Source of the DNA: Bacillota bacterium
Lineage (GTDB): Bacteria; Bacillota; Clostridia; Lachnospirales; Lachnospiraceae
Reading direction: 5' to 3'
Assembly: GCA_023436225.1 (NCBI GenBank)
Contig: JAEZKA010000065.1
Coordinates: 62,001 to 126,000 of the forward strand
DNA length: 64,000 nt
Below are positions 44,344-53,327 of this stretch, piece after piece. The translations under genes and the position numbers were made by a program. How positions within the stretch are numbered: the first letter of the stretch is position 1; every line of letters begins with the position of its first letter. The notes beneath the pieces were generated by a model, which saw nothing but the letters and a program-made list of their open reading frames with translations, made no database searches and was not told the DNA's origin.

Positions 44344-44388
44344 TATCGTTTCTCCTTTATTCAATCAATATATAATCGTCAATAACCA

Positions 44389-44600
44389 CAAAACATCAGC
44401 CTTACAGGTATTTTGCGTATCTTGTATTTTCAAAATTTCAGCCTACAGATATTTTTTATATCATGTATTAAAAATTTCAGCTTTCCAAATATTATGTGAA
44501 GCATGTACTCAAAAACGTCATCTTCTCAAACATTCTGTGAAGCATGTACTCAAAAATGTCAGTCAGACACTTTAAGAAGCTAGTACTTACAAATGTCTCC
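44389..44600. repeat. Degenerate tandem repeat of about 41 nt, five copies
   Basis: Copies are anchored by AAAAnnTCA at 44396, 44438, 44477, 44518, 44559 and a partial at 44596, so spacings are 42, 39, 41, 41 and 37 nt. Copies 3 to 5 share the sequence TGTGAAGCATGTACTCAAAA. It fills the spacer between the transporter and HyuA-like genes. Confidence 0.75.
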
Positions 44601-44641
44601 TAAGCTTTTACTATATAAACTAAAACTTAGGAGACATTTTT
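44591..44641. terminator. Hairpin after the GntP-like transporter gene
   Basis: AAATGTCTCCTAAG (44591-44604) and CTTAGGAGACATTT (44626-44639) form a 14-bp perfect stem. It lies about 50 nt after the transporter stop on the minus strand. T-run is better on the plus strand. Confidence 0.6.
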
Positions 44642-44691
44642 AACTAAGCCTTATAAAATAGTGTGTGCAAAATCTTACCTTTTTAACCTAA

Positions 44692-45987
44692 TTACATTCC
44701 ATAGAAGAAGTATACTAATCCAAAGTTAATTGCACAGATAATCCAACCCCATACAACACCTGATTTTAAGAAGTCCTTGGGTGTTGATTTTGAATAATTG
44801 ATCGCCCATAAGTTCCAGGACTGAGTCGGGCAGCAGGAAATATTCATAGTAATTGTAGGAATGTAAAGCAACGGGAATAAGAATGCTGCTCCAAAGGTAG
44901 GAACTGTTTGTAAAATACCTAATGTTGCAGAACCAGCTCCGAATACGGTTAATGGTCCTCTGAAAAGTCCCAAAGGAGCAATAATCATGAATACAACGCA
45001 AATTAACAGTGTACTTGTAGGTAAAACTCCACCTAAGATTGATTTGAAGAATACGGCGTCTAATCCTGATACTTTATTAAACATAGGAAGGATGAATAAG
45101 AAGCCAAGTAAGGATGCTACGTCAACTACACCATCATAGAATGTCTTTGTAACAACTTTTTCACAGTCTTTATAGCTCTTAATTGTTCCGGTTACAAATA
45201 ATGCATAGAAGGATGCCACGATGAATGCAGGAATTGGCTGCCATTTAAAAGCAATTGCTAATACTACAGGGATAATAGGAGTAATTAATGCATACCAAGG
45301 AGCTTGTCCATCTGGTGTCGCTTTTCCTGCTGTCGCTGCCCAGGAATGATTTACACTGGATTTTCTCAGCTTCACACCAATCATGATAAACACGATGACT
45401 AACTGTACAGCCATAGCTGCGAAACCAAATTTCAAGTAGTTATTATCATACTGGAAGCCTTCAAACAGACCTTGCATCTGTTTAAATAATACGATATTTA
45501 CATACATACCAGATCCAACAGACATTAAGTATGAGGATACTGCTAATGACTTCGGTACACCTAAGGATAATAAGATAGGAAGAATAATTACACCGATTGC
45601 TACAACTGCACCAGCACCAAAGGTACTTGTAAATATTAATCCGGTTACAAGAGAAAGAAGAATTGTTGTAACCAAAGGTTTATCACCGCCAAGCTCAACT
45701 ACCTTACGGATCAGTGTTGAAGCAACACCAGTTTTAATTAAAACCTGACCAAACCAGCTACCAAAGATAACGACTACAGCTGTCGCACCCCAGCTCTCAG
45801 GTCCCCCTTGAAATACAACTTTCTGTGCATCGTCCCAAGTGATTACACCGCCAGCCATACCAAGAGCTACCCAGATAATTGACATAACCAGGAAGCCAAT
45901 CATTAGGTTTCCGCCTTTAATCGCAAAAATTGTAAAGCCGATAAATGTAAGTAATAAGATAATACCAATCAGAACATTAAGGTTCAT
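44692..45987 (-). CDS. Membrane transporter, GntP/CitM-like
   Basis: 431 residues, about 12 membrane segments, with loops FGSWFGQVLIKTGVASTLIRKVVELGG and STFGAGAVVAIGVIILPILLSLGVP typical of gluconate and carboxylate symporters of the ion transporter superfamily. It probably imports the sugar acid degraded by the cluster. GGAGGA precedes the ATG. It is followed by a 41-nt repeat, then the HyuA-like gene. Confidence 0.78.
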   Translation of the reverse strand: MNLNVLIGIILLLTFIGFTIFAIKGGNLMIGFLVMSIIWVALGMAGGVITWDDAQKVVFQGGPESWGATAVVVIFGSWFGQVLIKTGVASTLIRKVVELGGDKPLVTTILLSLVTGLIFTSTFGAGAVVAIGVIILPILLSLGVPKSLAVSSYLMSVGSGMYVNIVLFKQMQGLFEGFQYDNNYLKFGFAAMAVQLVIVFIMIGVKLRKSSVNHSWAATAGKATPDGQAPWYALITPIIPVVLAIAFKWQPIPAFIVASFYALFVTGTIKSYKDCEKVVTKTFYDGVVDVASLLGFLFILPMFNKVSGLDAVFFKSILGGVLPTSTLLICVVFMIIAPLGLFRGPLTVFGAGSATLGILQTVPTFGAAFLFPLLYIPTITMNISCCPTQSWNLWAINYSKSTPKDFLKSGVVWGWIICAINFGLVYFFYGM

Positions 45988-46047
45988 ATTTTGTCCTCCT
46001 CTAAGTTATATAATGTCCACTTAATATGTCCTTAAAGCATTCCGTAA

Positions 46048-46806
46048 TTAGAATGCATTAGGTTCTAGTAATTTACCCAGCTCAATAGCAAGCTGTTTTG
46101 AAGCATCCGTTCCACATGGATATTCAAGACCTAACGGAATGTCTTGTGGTAATATATCAATAATATTCTTCCATGCAATATCACCATCATTAAGTAAAAC
46201 CGCTTTCGGATTCTCTTTTCCTAATACGTCCTTAAGATGAATGTAAGAAACATATTCCTTTAACTGCTTGGCATTTTCTGCAGGATCTTCCTTCTGCCAT
46301 ATCCAATTTCCAACATCAAAGGTTACCGATATATTTCCACCTAATTGATGAAATGATTCCACAAAATCTTTGATTTTTGCAACTTTTCCATTCTCTTCGG
46401 TCTGATCATTTTCTACTGTCAGCATAATATGATACTGATCCGTTAATTTATTCAATTTGCTGACATCCTCCGAAGTAATGGCATTATAATTTCCGATGTT
46501 CATTTTTACGTGAGTACAACCCATAGTAAATGCTTCATTAAAATAATTTTCAATGCTTTCTAATTGAAGCTCACCATTTTTATAAAGCAGTTCAGGGACA
46601 GAGTAAAACAGTTCCATATCAAGCTCAGAAGCCTTTGTTTTAATATCCATCAGCTCTAAGTCGAAATTCTTAATAAACTCTCTTCTTACTTCTACTTTTT
46701 TTACACCCAGCTGGTTTATTGGATCAATCATCTCACATTGTGGTACACCACTTTTCAACTGGTCAAGAAACACTAAAGTATTTATTACCAATAACTTTTT
46801 CTCCAT
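46048..46806 (-). CDS. Sugar phosphate isomerase/epimerase, TIM barrel
   Basis: 252 residues. Metal-site motifs VENDQTE, FDVGNW, YIHLKD and LEYPCG are those of the xylose isomerase-like (AP endonuclease 2) family of sugar isomerases and epimerases. It probably interconverts a keto acid sugar intermediate. AAAGGAG precedes the ATG. It lies between the KDPG aldolase and transporter genes. Confidence 0.82.
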   Translation of the reverse strand: MEKKLLVINTLVFLDQLKSGVPQCEMIDPINQLGVKKVEVRREFIKNFDLELMDIKTKASELDMELFYSVPELLYKNGELQLESIENYFNEAFTMGCTHVKMNIGNYNAITSEDVSKLNKLTDQYHIMLTVENDQTEENGKVAKIKDFVESFHQLGGNISVTFDVGNWIWQKEDPAENAKQLKEYVSYIHLKDVLGKENPKAVLLNDGDIAWKNIIDILPQDIPLGLEYPCGTDASKQLAIELGKLLEPNAF

Positions 46807-46820
46807 TTAGTAATTCTCCT

Positions 46821-47441
46821 TTAGCTATTTGCTGAAATTAATTTTTTACAACGTTCTCTTAGTACATTTAGGTTGCTTTTGTCGATACCCTTTGTAAGAT
46901 ATCCTCCAAATCCAACTGAATAAGCTCCACTCATAAACCATTCCTTTACATTGGTATCATCCACTCCTCCTGTTGGCATTAGCTCCACAAACGGCATGGG
47001 TGCTTTAATTCCCTTAATCATATTCGGTGACAAGCAATCACCTGGGAATAATTTAACAACATCACAGCCAAGCTTATATGCACGGAATACTTCTGTTGGT
47101 GTTGCAGCTCCTAAAGAGCAAAAAATGTCATTTTCTTTGCAATATTCAGCGACTTCTTCTACTATGCAGGGTGAAACAATAAAATCTGCTCCATTCTCGG
47201 CAGCTAACTTTGCCTGCTCTCTGCTAAGTACAGTTCCCGCTCCTATGATTGCTTCCGGCAGCTCCTCCTTTAGATCAGCAATTAATTTTTCCGCATTTCT
47301 TACAGAAAAGGTAATTTCCAAAGTGTCAATTCCTGATTCTACAAGGGTATGACAAATCGCCTTCGCGATATCGGAATCTTCATGTCTGATAACAGCAATT
47401 AGTTTTCCCTTCATAATTTCTTTTACCTGGTTCTTATTCAT
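46821..47441 (-). CDS. eda: KHG/KDPG aldolase
   Basis: 206 residues, class I aldolase. GKLIAVIRHED, TLEITFSVRNAEKLI, GAGTVLSREQAKLA, then the Schiff-base Lys in VVKLFPGDCLSP and PTGGVDDTN. It cuts 2-keto-3-deoxy-6-phosphogluconate into pyruvate and glyceraldehyde-3-phosphate. It follows the LacI-family regulator by 18 nt and suits the KDG kinase gene of the cluster. Confidence 0.9.
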   Translation of the reverse strand: MNKNQVKEIMKGKLIAVIRHEDSDIAKAICHTLVESGIDTLEITFSVRNAEKLIADLKEELPEAIIGAGTVLSREQAKLAAENGADFIVSPCIVEEVAEYCKENDIFCSLGAATPTEVFRAYKLGCDVVKLFPGDCLSPNMIKGIKAPMPFVELMPTGGVDDTNVKEWFMSGAYSVGFGGYLTKGIDKSNLNVLRERCKKLISANS

Positions 47442-47459
47442 TTCATCCTCGCGATATAT

Positions 47460-48509
47460 TTATTGTTCTTTATTTCTCTTCCTATATGGAGTGGTTGACC
47501 CTCTTACCATTAGAGTGGTAGGAATTTCAAGATAACCATTTATACTTTCTCCGTTTATCCGCTTGATCAGTAACTCTGCTGATTTTACACCAGTTTGATA
47601 AGAATTCTGGGTTATCGTAGTGATACCGGGCTTAATTAACTCTGCCCATCCCCAGTCATCAAATCCACATAGTCCGAAATCCGCTCCTATCTCCATGTTT
47701 TCATCCTTTATCGATTGAAGTACATTCAGCATGGTTACACCATTTACAGTAAAAATAGCAATTTCTTCCTCTGGATGCTCTTGCTTCAGTTTTCTCAGAT
47801 AACTTCTGCATAGATTGACATTATTAATATCGATTTCAAATGTCTCGTTTTTTCCATCCATCCCGTATAGTTCATTCATTGCGGCCATATATGCATTATG
47901 TCTGGTATAACGGCTACTATTGTTCCCGATATGCTGAGTAAAAAACTCTATTCTATCATAGCCCTGATTTTTTAAAAACTTTATGCAGTTATAGGTAGAT
48001 TTATAATTATCCGTCGTAATCGTATCTAACATAAAACGATCTCTTATACATCTATCTGCTAAAACAATCGGCATTCCCTGCTTTTTAAGCTCCACCAGAT
48101 AATCATCTATATATCCAGTAGTGTTAATGATCAGCCCGTCCAAATGATTATCCATTAATGATTTTATACATTCAATTTCATTTTCTGGATTGTTGTCAAT
48201 ATTAGAAAACAAAACTTGATATCCCTTTAATCTGCATACATCATTAATACCTTTCATTAAATATGATGAGAATGGATTTGTAATGTCATCTATTATGCAA
48301 CCAACGGAACCGCTTTTACTCGCTTTCAGACTTCTTGCAATATTACTTGGCCTATAATCCAATTCCTCGATTACTTTATGAATTCTTTCCCTCGTCTCAA
48401 TTGACATGCATTCATATTTTTTATTTAGGTACCTAGAAATCGTTGTTGTAGATACCCCCGCAGCCTCCGCCACCTGGGCAATTGTTGTCTTTGAATTTGA
48501 TACCCGCAC
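47460..48509 (-). CDS. LacI-family transcriptional regulator, KdgR-like
   Basis: 349 residues. HTH: TIAQVAEAAGVSTTTISRYLN, hinge RPSNIARSLKASKSG, then the periplasmic-binding-protein fold (IIDDITNPFSSYLMKGINDV). Starts with GTG (48509) after GAGGAGG. It heads the sugar-acid cluster and probably represses it; its own promoter carries four operator-like repeats. The name KdgR-like is by context. Confidence 0.87.
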   Translation of the reverse strand: MRVSNSKTTIAQVAEAAGVSTTTISRYLNKKYECMSIETRERIHKVIEELDYRPSNIARSLKASKSGSVGCIIDDITNPFSSYLMKGINDVCRLKGYQVLFSNIDNNPENEIECIKSLMDNHLDGLIINTTGYIDDYLVELKKQGMPIVLADRCIRDRFMLDTITTDNYKSTYNCIKFLKNQGYDRIEFFTQHIGNNSSRYTRHNAYMAAMNELYGMDGKNETFEIDINNVNLCRSYLRKLKQEHPEEEIAIFTVNGVTMLNVLQSIKDENMEIGADFGLCGFDDWGWAELIKPGITTITQNSYQTGVKSAELLIKRINGESINGYLEIPTTLMVRGSTTPYRKRNKEQ

Positions 48510-48556
48510 ACCTATTATCGCCTCCTCGATTTAATTTTTAATTCGGCAACATTTCG

Positions 48557-48608
48557 TAATCGATTACCCTAATCGATTTACCTAATCGATTTACTTAACC
48601 GGTTTACT
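48557..48608. promoter_or_regulatory. Four tandem 13-nt LacI-type operator sites
   Basis: Units at 48557, 48570, 48583 and 48596 read TAATCGATTACCC, TAATCGATTTACC, TAATCGATTTACT and TAACCGGTTTACT. The palindromic cores AATCGATT and AACCGGTT are the usual core of LacI-family operators. They lie just downstream of the predicted start of transcription of the regulator gene. Confidence 0.75.
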
Positions 48609-48623
48609 TAACTTGCATTTTTG

Positions 48624-48652
48624 ATTATAGGTACATTTGTATACTTTGTCAA
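48624..48652 (-). promoter_or_regulatory. Consensus promoter of the LacI-regulated cluster
   Basis: On the minus strand: TTGACA (48652-48647), a 17-nt spacer and TATAAT (48629-48624). Perfect in both boxes and spacing. Transcription would start near 48617. Confidence 0.8.
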
Positions 48653-48856
48653 TATTAATTTGATATAAAATATACATATCGACCATGGTTTTGTTGGTTC
48701 GAATGTAATTTTATAGTTATTTCGTACATTTATACCCAATTAAATATGTCACTTTTACCAAATATGGATAAATGTACTATATGTGCCATTTATTGGCACT
48801 GTTGTTCTGAAGTATAAATGCCTTTTTCATGTCGTCCAACTCATGTCGTAGTACAA

Positions 48857-48903
48857 AAAAGTCCTAAGACTGTATGCTCTTTTCATACACCTTAGGACTT
48901 TTA
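48857..48903. terminator. Bidirectional terminator hairpin
   Basis: AAAAGTCCTAAG (48857-48868) and CTTAGGACTTTT (48891-48902) with an inner GTATG/CATAC pairing. A and T runs on both sides. Confidence 0.65.
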
Positions 48904-48968
48904 TTAATGCACTTTGAATGGCCGGCAACTACATATCCCATTACAGTAACTGGCAAGAGAGCGTAGCG

Positions 48969-49014
48969 AAAAAACCTCTCGATATGTTTCCACTTACACA
49001 TACCGAGAGATTTT
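48969..49014 (-). terminator. Terminator of the fucI operon
   Basis: Stem TCTCGATATGT/ACATACCGAGA (48977 to 49010) and, on the minus strand, a run of six T after it. About 75 nt after the fucI stop. Confidence 0.75.
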
Positions 49015-49088
49015 AGTTAGTCGGACCGATACCAATTCCAACAACTCAACACAAATAAATAGTATATACTGCAGAGAAACTTATTTTT

Positions 49089-50882
49089 TTATCTATTATA
49101 GAGAGGTCCGTAAACACTACAAGCTCTATAATCTTGTCCCTCTTTGTCCATGCCAAATGCATTCCAAGAGGCCGGTCTGAATATCTTTTCTTCCGGTACA
49201 TTATGCATGCAAACCGGGATTCTCAGCATGGAGCATAACGTAATTAGATCTGCACCAACATGGCCATAACTGATAGCACCATGATTAGCTCCCCAATTGT
49301 TCATAACATCATATGCTGATTTAAATACACCCTTACCTGTTACTCTAGGCGCAAACCAAGTACAAGGCCAAGAATAATCCGTTCTCTTCCATATTGCATC
49401 CGATACATCATCAGGAAGTGACACGGTATAGCCCTCCGCTAGTTGAAGAACCGGTCCAATCCCCTTCACGATATTTAGGCGTACCATTGTGACAGGCATT
49501 GCTGATTTTGTTAAAAATCTTGAAGAATATCCACCACCTCTGAAATATCCTAGGTCTGATGTACACCATTCGGTAGCTTTTAAGCAAGCTTCCAAATCCT
49601 GATCCGTCATCTCCCAGAAAGGCTTCATCACCGCTTGTCCATTTTCCTTTACCTCGCCACAAGCATCCAAACAACAAGCACCAGAGTTAATCAGATGAAT
49701 AATTCCATTCGATTCTTTTGCTTTTCCCTCCAACTCATAACCCGTTGCTCGTTTTACAGAATCAGTAGACCAGCAGGTTCGAACATCCGCAAACATCTGT
49801 GCCCGATTCGTCAATAATTTAAGCAATAGCATACTTACAGCATTTAGTGTATCATTCTCTGTTGCTAGAATATAAGGCTCTCTAGCTCCTTCCCAATCAA
49901 AGGAGGTATTTAATATTGCCTCTGCAAAATCTGTATTAGGGAACATATCCGTCCATTGTCTCTGTCCTTGGAAACCGGCTGCAATCGCATTATGTCCAAG
50001 ACTTTCTTCTCCTCTACCTTTTGGTAGATTTGGATTCCCATTCATTAAATCCTTGATGATACAAGCACATTTGACACTGAATTCCCAATCCTTTTCTTTT
50101 TCCTCCCTTGTCTTTTGCACCTCTTTGGGATTTTTATCAAAGCCCTCGATGCAATTCTTCTTTGTCCATGCTAAAGCCTTCTCGTATTCCTCTTTATCAT
50201 AGATTTCCTGTTCAATTCTTCTTAATACCTCTACCTCGTCGACGGATTCACATCGCATTCCAAGATAACTTTCAAAGAAATCGGTATTAATACTTGAGCC
50301 AGCAATACCCATACTAGTAGCTCCAATTTGAAGATAAGATTTACCTCTCATCGTTGCCACTGCCACCGCAGCTTTAGCGAAACGAAGAATTTTTTCCTTA
50401 ACATCTTCCGGTATTTCATTATCATCCTTGTCCTGTACTTTTTCCCCGTAGATACCAAAGGCAGGAAGTCCCTTTTGTGCATGAGCTGCCAATACGGATG
50501 CCAAATATACAGCACCCGGTCGTTCCGTTGCATTCAATCCCCAAATTCCTTTTATGGTCATAGGATCTGTATCCATAGTCTCAGAACCATAACACCAACA
50601 AGGCGTTACAGATAAGGTAATACTTACACCAGCTTTCTTGAACTTTCGATCACATGCTGCTGCTTCTGCTACTCTTCCTATGGTTGTATCTGCTATTACA
50701 ACCTCTACCGGCTCCCCGTTACTATATTTGATATTATCACGAAGGAGTTTTGCTGCATTGTGGGCCATAGTCATAGTTTGCTCTTCTAAGGAACCTCTTA
50801 CATCAACCATTCCCTGTCTGGCATCAATAATCGGACGTATTCCTATCACTGGATAATCACCAATTAATCTATTTTTTGCCAT
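49089..50882 (-). CDS. fucI: L-fucose isomerase
   Basis: 597 residues, the full FucI length. IGIRPIIDARQGMVDVRGSLEEQT at the N-terminus, then SYLQIGATSMGIAGS and C-terminal PCTWFAPRVTGKGVFKSAYDVMNNWGANHGAISYGHVGADLI, all FucI. It converts L-fucose (or D-arabinose) to the ketose in the cytoplasm. The ATG at 50882 follows GGAGG. Last gene of the ABC transporter operon; a fuculokinase is not in the window. Confidence 0.93.
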   Translation of the reverse strand: MAKNRLIGDYPVIGIRPIIDARQGMVDVRGSLEEQTMTMAHNAAKLLRDNIKYSNGEPVEVVIADTTIGRVAEAAACDRKFKKAGVSITLSVTPCWCYGSETMDTDPMTIKGIWGLNATERPGAVYLASVLAAHAQKGLPAFGIYGEKVQDKDDNEIPEDVKEKILRFAKAAVAVATMRGKSYLQIGATSMGIAGSSINTDFFESYLGMRCESVDEVEVLRRIEQEIYDKEEYEKALAWTKKNCIEGFDKNPKEVQKTREEKEKDWEFSVKCACIIKDLMNGNPNLPKGRGEESLGHNAIAAGFQGQRQWTDMFPNTDFAEAILNTSFDWEGAREPYILATENDTLNAVSMLLLKLLTNRAQMFADVRTCWSTDSVKRATGYELEGKAKESNGIIHLINSGACCLDACGEVKENGQAVMKPFWEMTDQDLEACLKATEWCTSDLGYFRGGGYSSRFLTKSAMPVTMVRLNIVKGIGPVLQLAEGYTVSLPDDVSDAIWKRTDYSWPCTWFAPRVTGKGVFKSAYDVMNNWGANHGAISYGHVGADLITLCSMLRIPVCMHNVPEEKIFRPASWNAFGMDKEGQDYRACSVYGPLYNR

Positions 50883-50917
50883 ATCTATTACCTCCATACC
50901 ATTATTTTCTATTTGTG

Positions 50918-51379
50918 TTAATATAATACCTTTAATACCATCTTCTTTACCATATTCCCATCCCCAATCATAGGCCGATGTCCATCATCGGGAAAACATA
51001 TTACAAACTGATCCTGATTTAATTGCGTACTTACACATCTTTTTTCATCGATAATCTGCCCATCATAGAAGCATATATCTTTTTGATCATTATATGGGTC
51101 TGTTATAGTAAGTTCACTTGTCTTCGCAAACTCAATGATTTCTTTTCCTGAAATTACATATTGAATATCAATATATCTGTTATGTGATTCAAATGAGATG
51201 CTTTCCTTTGGTTTAGTAGGATACTCTTGGATAAATCCATATACCTTTTTTCCTTCAATTTCAAAAGTCGAATCATGAAAGCATCTCAGATCAGTTTCAT
51301 TTATCCACTTTAATGCAGTATCAAGGTTTTTATGAATCCCCATATACCTTAATAAATTATCTCTTGTATCAAAAATCAT
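50918..51379 (-). CDS. YhcH/YjgK/YiaL family protein
   Basis: 153 residues, cupin-like fold: FEIEGKKVYGFIQEYPTKP, ESHNRYIDIQYVISGKE, and VICFPDDGHRPMIGDG. Members, often in sialic acid or uronate operons, are metal-binding and proposed anomerases or isomerases. GGAGG precedes the ATG. It lies between the sialidase-fold gene and fucI. Confidence 0.88.
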   Translation of the reverse strand: MIFDTRDNLLRYMGIHKNLDTALKWINETDLRCFHDSTFEIEGKKVYGFIQEYPTKPKESISFESHNRYIDIQYVISGKEIIEFAKTSELTITDPYNDQKDICFYDGQIIDEKRCVSTQLNQDQFVICFPDDGHRPMIGDGNMVKKMVLKVLY

Positions 51380-51391
51380 AGTGTTTCCCTC

Positions 51392-52405
51392 CTAAATGCT
51401 TATTTTCCAAAATGCGATGTTTTCTCTGTTATAGGTGTATGTCAAATATAAGCATTCATTCTGAGAGATAATAGATGGATAAGAAAATTCTCCCTCACCT
51501 TCATCTAAAACAAGGATATCGCGGAAGGATTGCCCATCATCTTCGGAACAAGCCAGACATAAGGGTGTTCTATTTCCCCAACTGATTCCTACTGGATTGT
51601 ATACCAAATATAGATTTCCATCACGATGTCTGACAACATCAATACCACTGTTATTATTCGGAATGTTGGTTTGATACGCCTGGCAAAATGTTGCACCTGC
51701 ATCCTTTGAATCACTGCGAAATATATAACCTTCTGTACTTCTCATAAACATATGGACCCCAGTATCACTTTCCCAAAGGCTTGGTTGAATAATGCCTCTT
51801 CCTACATAGGACTGTTCTGATACCGGAATTGCATGATAATCCTTAGCAATCTCCCTATCCTCATTCGGTGTAGCATAGATATCATTACTCTTCTTCCAAG
51901 TCATACCGAAATCATCGGAGTAATCTACAAAGCATCTCCATACTCCTGCTTCTGTAGAAGCCGGTGCCAGTATTCTATTATTTTTTAATTTTATCAGTTT
52001 GTTTCGTACAGGTCCTCTACCTCCTGCATCGCCCGGTATCATTTCTCTAGCCTCGGACCATGTCTTTCCATTATCATAGGATGACATAATCATAGTTTTC
52101 CATGTAGCAATCGTATCTCCAATTTTATAAAATAAAAGTAATTCGTTCTCTTTTATTTCAAATAATACCGGATTCCAATGTGGAATATTCTCTTCTACTG
52201 TAATGGGTTTCGGATCTGTCCATCCATTTTTCTCTCTGATCGAACCCCATATTGTCACATCCGAAGCACCTTCTTTACTTCCTGCAAACCAAACAACCAT
52301 AATTGTTTGGTTTGACAGAAAGCAAACATTAGAGGCATGACAGCTCTTAAAAGCCTTATTGTTCTTTGCAATAAGCTCTTTATTTACTTTCATCCTGACC
52401 ACCAT
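51392..52405 (-). CDS. Cytoplasmic sialidase-fold (BNR repeat) protein
   Basis: 337 residues, no signal peptide. Asp-box-like repeats SYDNGKTWS, SDDFGMTWK and SEDDGQSFR, and the beginning VCFLSNQTIMVVWFAGSKEG, match exo-sialidase-like six-bladed propellers (BNR_2). The substrate is not fixed by sequence: sialidases, but also other glycosidases or lyases, have this fold. An inside location suggests action on an imported oligosaccharide. Start is uncertain (52405 or the in-frame ATG at 52393); neither has a strong site. Confidence 0.8.
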   Translation of the reverse strand: MVVRMKVNKELIAKNNKAFKSCHASNVCFLSNQTIMVVWFAGSKEGASDVTIWGSIREKNGWTDPKPITVEENIPHWNPVLFEIKENELLLFYKIGDTIATWKTMIMSSYDNGKTWSEAREMIPGDAGGRGPVRNKLIKLKNNRILAPASTEAGVWRCFVDYSDDFGMTWKKSNDIYATPNEDREIAKDYHAIPVSEQSYVGRGIIQPSLWESDTGVHMFMRSTEGYIFRSDSKDAGATFCQAYQTNIPNNNSGIDVVRHRDGNLYLVYNPVGISWGNRTPLCLACSEDDGQSFRDILVLDEGEGEFSYPSIISQNECLYLTYTYNRENIAFWKISI

Positions 52406-52487
52406 TCTGCCATAGGCAATTCAAATACTAAGTCAAAAGCAGCTCTGTAATTTCTACCTTTAATAATACTCTTTCCTTCAACCTCTA

Positions 52488-53318
52488 TTAGCCTTTGATT
52501 CCGGAGCTTGCAATTCCTTCTACAAAATAGCGCTGTAAGAATAAAAATACAATCAGAGTTGGTATTACTGCCATACAACAAGCAGCTAGTACAGGTCCAT
52601 ACTGAAATTGAGCATTGGAGTTTACATTTCCCATATATTGCGAAATACCAACCGGTAAGGTATAAAGCTTATCCGATCTTAGCGAAATCATTGGCCACAT
52701 AAAGCTGTTCCAGTTACTGATAAATGCAATAATCGTAACGGTGGAAAGAGCTGGTTTTGATAAAGGAAGCATGATTTTTCTAAAAATAACCGTCTCGGTG
52801 CAACCGTCAATTCTTGCAGCTTCCTCCAGTTCGTTAGGCAGATCTTTAAAAAAACTGGTTAAGATAAAAATACTGGTAACATTTGCAACTGATGGTAAAA
52901 TCACACCCGTCAGTTTATTAATTAACCCAATTTTAGATGTAAGTAAAAATAATGGAATCATATATGCCTGAATTGGTATGAGCAACATCATAATAATCAT
53001 ACCATACAGTAATTTTCTTCCTCTAAATTCAAATCTTGCAAATGCATAAGCTGCCATGGAAGACAAAATTAAAATGAGTCCAGTGCCAACGACCGAAGTT
53101 ATTAAACTGTTCTTTGCCCAGCTTAAATAGGGATATTTATCTAATACCGTAAGATAATTTGAGAACGTAATTACATCAGGAATCCACTTGGGTGGAAACT
53201 TTACAATATCCAATTCCGGCTTTAGTGATGATACCAGAGTCCATGCGATTGGCATTAAGATAACAATACATATTATTAGCATTACGATGTATTTCAAGGA
53301 TTTTTTTATATTTTTCAT
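52488..53318 (-). CDS. Carbohydrate ABC transporter permease (MalG type)
   Basis: 276 residues, six membrane segments. The EAA loop reads ELEEAARIDGCTETVIFRKIMLPLSKPA. It forms the membrane channel with the MalF-type partner. AAAGGTAGG precedes the ATG. The ATPase for this importer is not in the window, as is usual for clostridial sugar importers that share MsmK. Confidence 0.93.
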   Translation of the reverse strand: MKNIKKSLKYIVMLIICIVILMPIAWTLVSSLKPELDIVKFPPKWIPDVITFSNYLTVLDKYPYLSWAKNSLITSVVGTGLILILSSMAAYAFARFEFRGRKLLYGMIIMMLLIPIQAYMIPLFLLTSKIGLINKLTGVILPSVANVTSIFILTSFFKDLPNELEEAARIDGCTETVIFRKIMLPLSKPALSTVTIIAFISNWNSFMWPMISLRSDKLYTLPVGISQYMGNVNSNAQFQYGPVLAACCMAVIPTLIVFLFLQRYFVEGIASSGIKG

Positions 53319-53327
53319 CTCAATTAC

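Larger units (their letters stand above)
48510..49088. other. Regulatory intergenic stretch
   Basis: 579 nt between fucI and the LacI-family gene, both minus. It contains the operator array (48557-48608), a consensus promoter (48624-48652) and two terminators (48857-48903 and 48969-49014). No gene seen. Confidence 0.7.

Noticed and set aside
48557..48608. Considered as a CRISPR or a random repeat
   Set aside because: Units of 13 nt with palindromic LacI-type cores directly after a promoter of a LacI-family gene point to operators.
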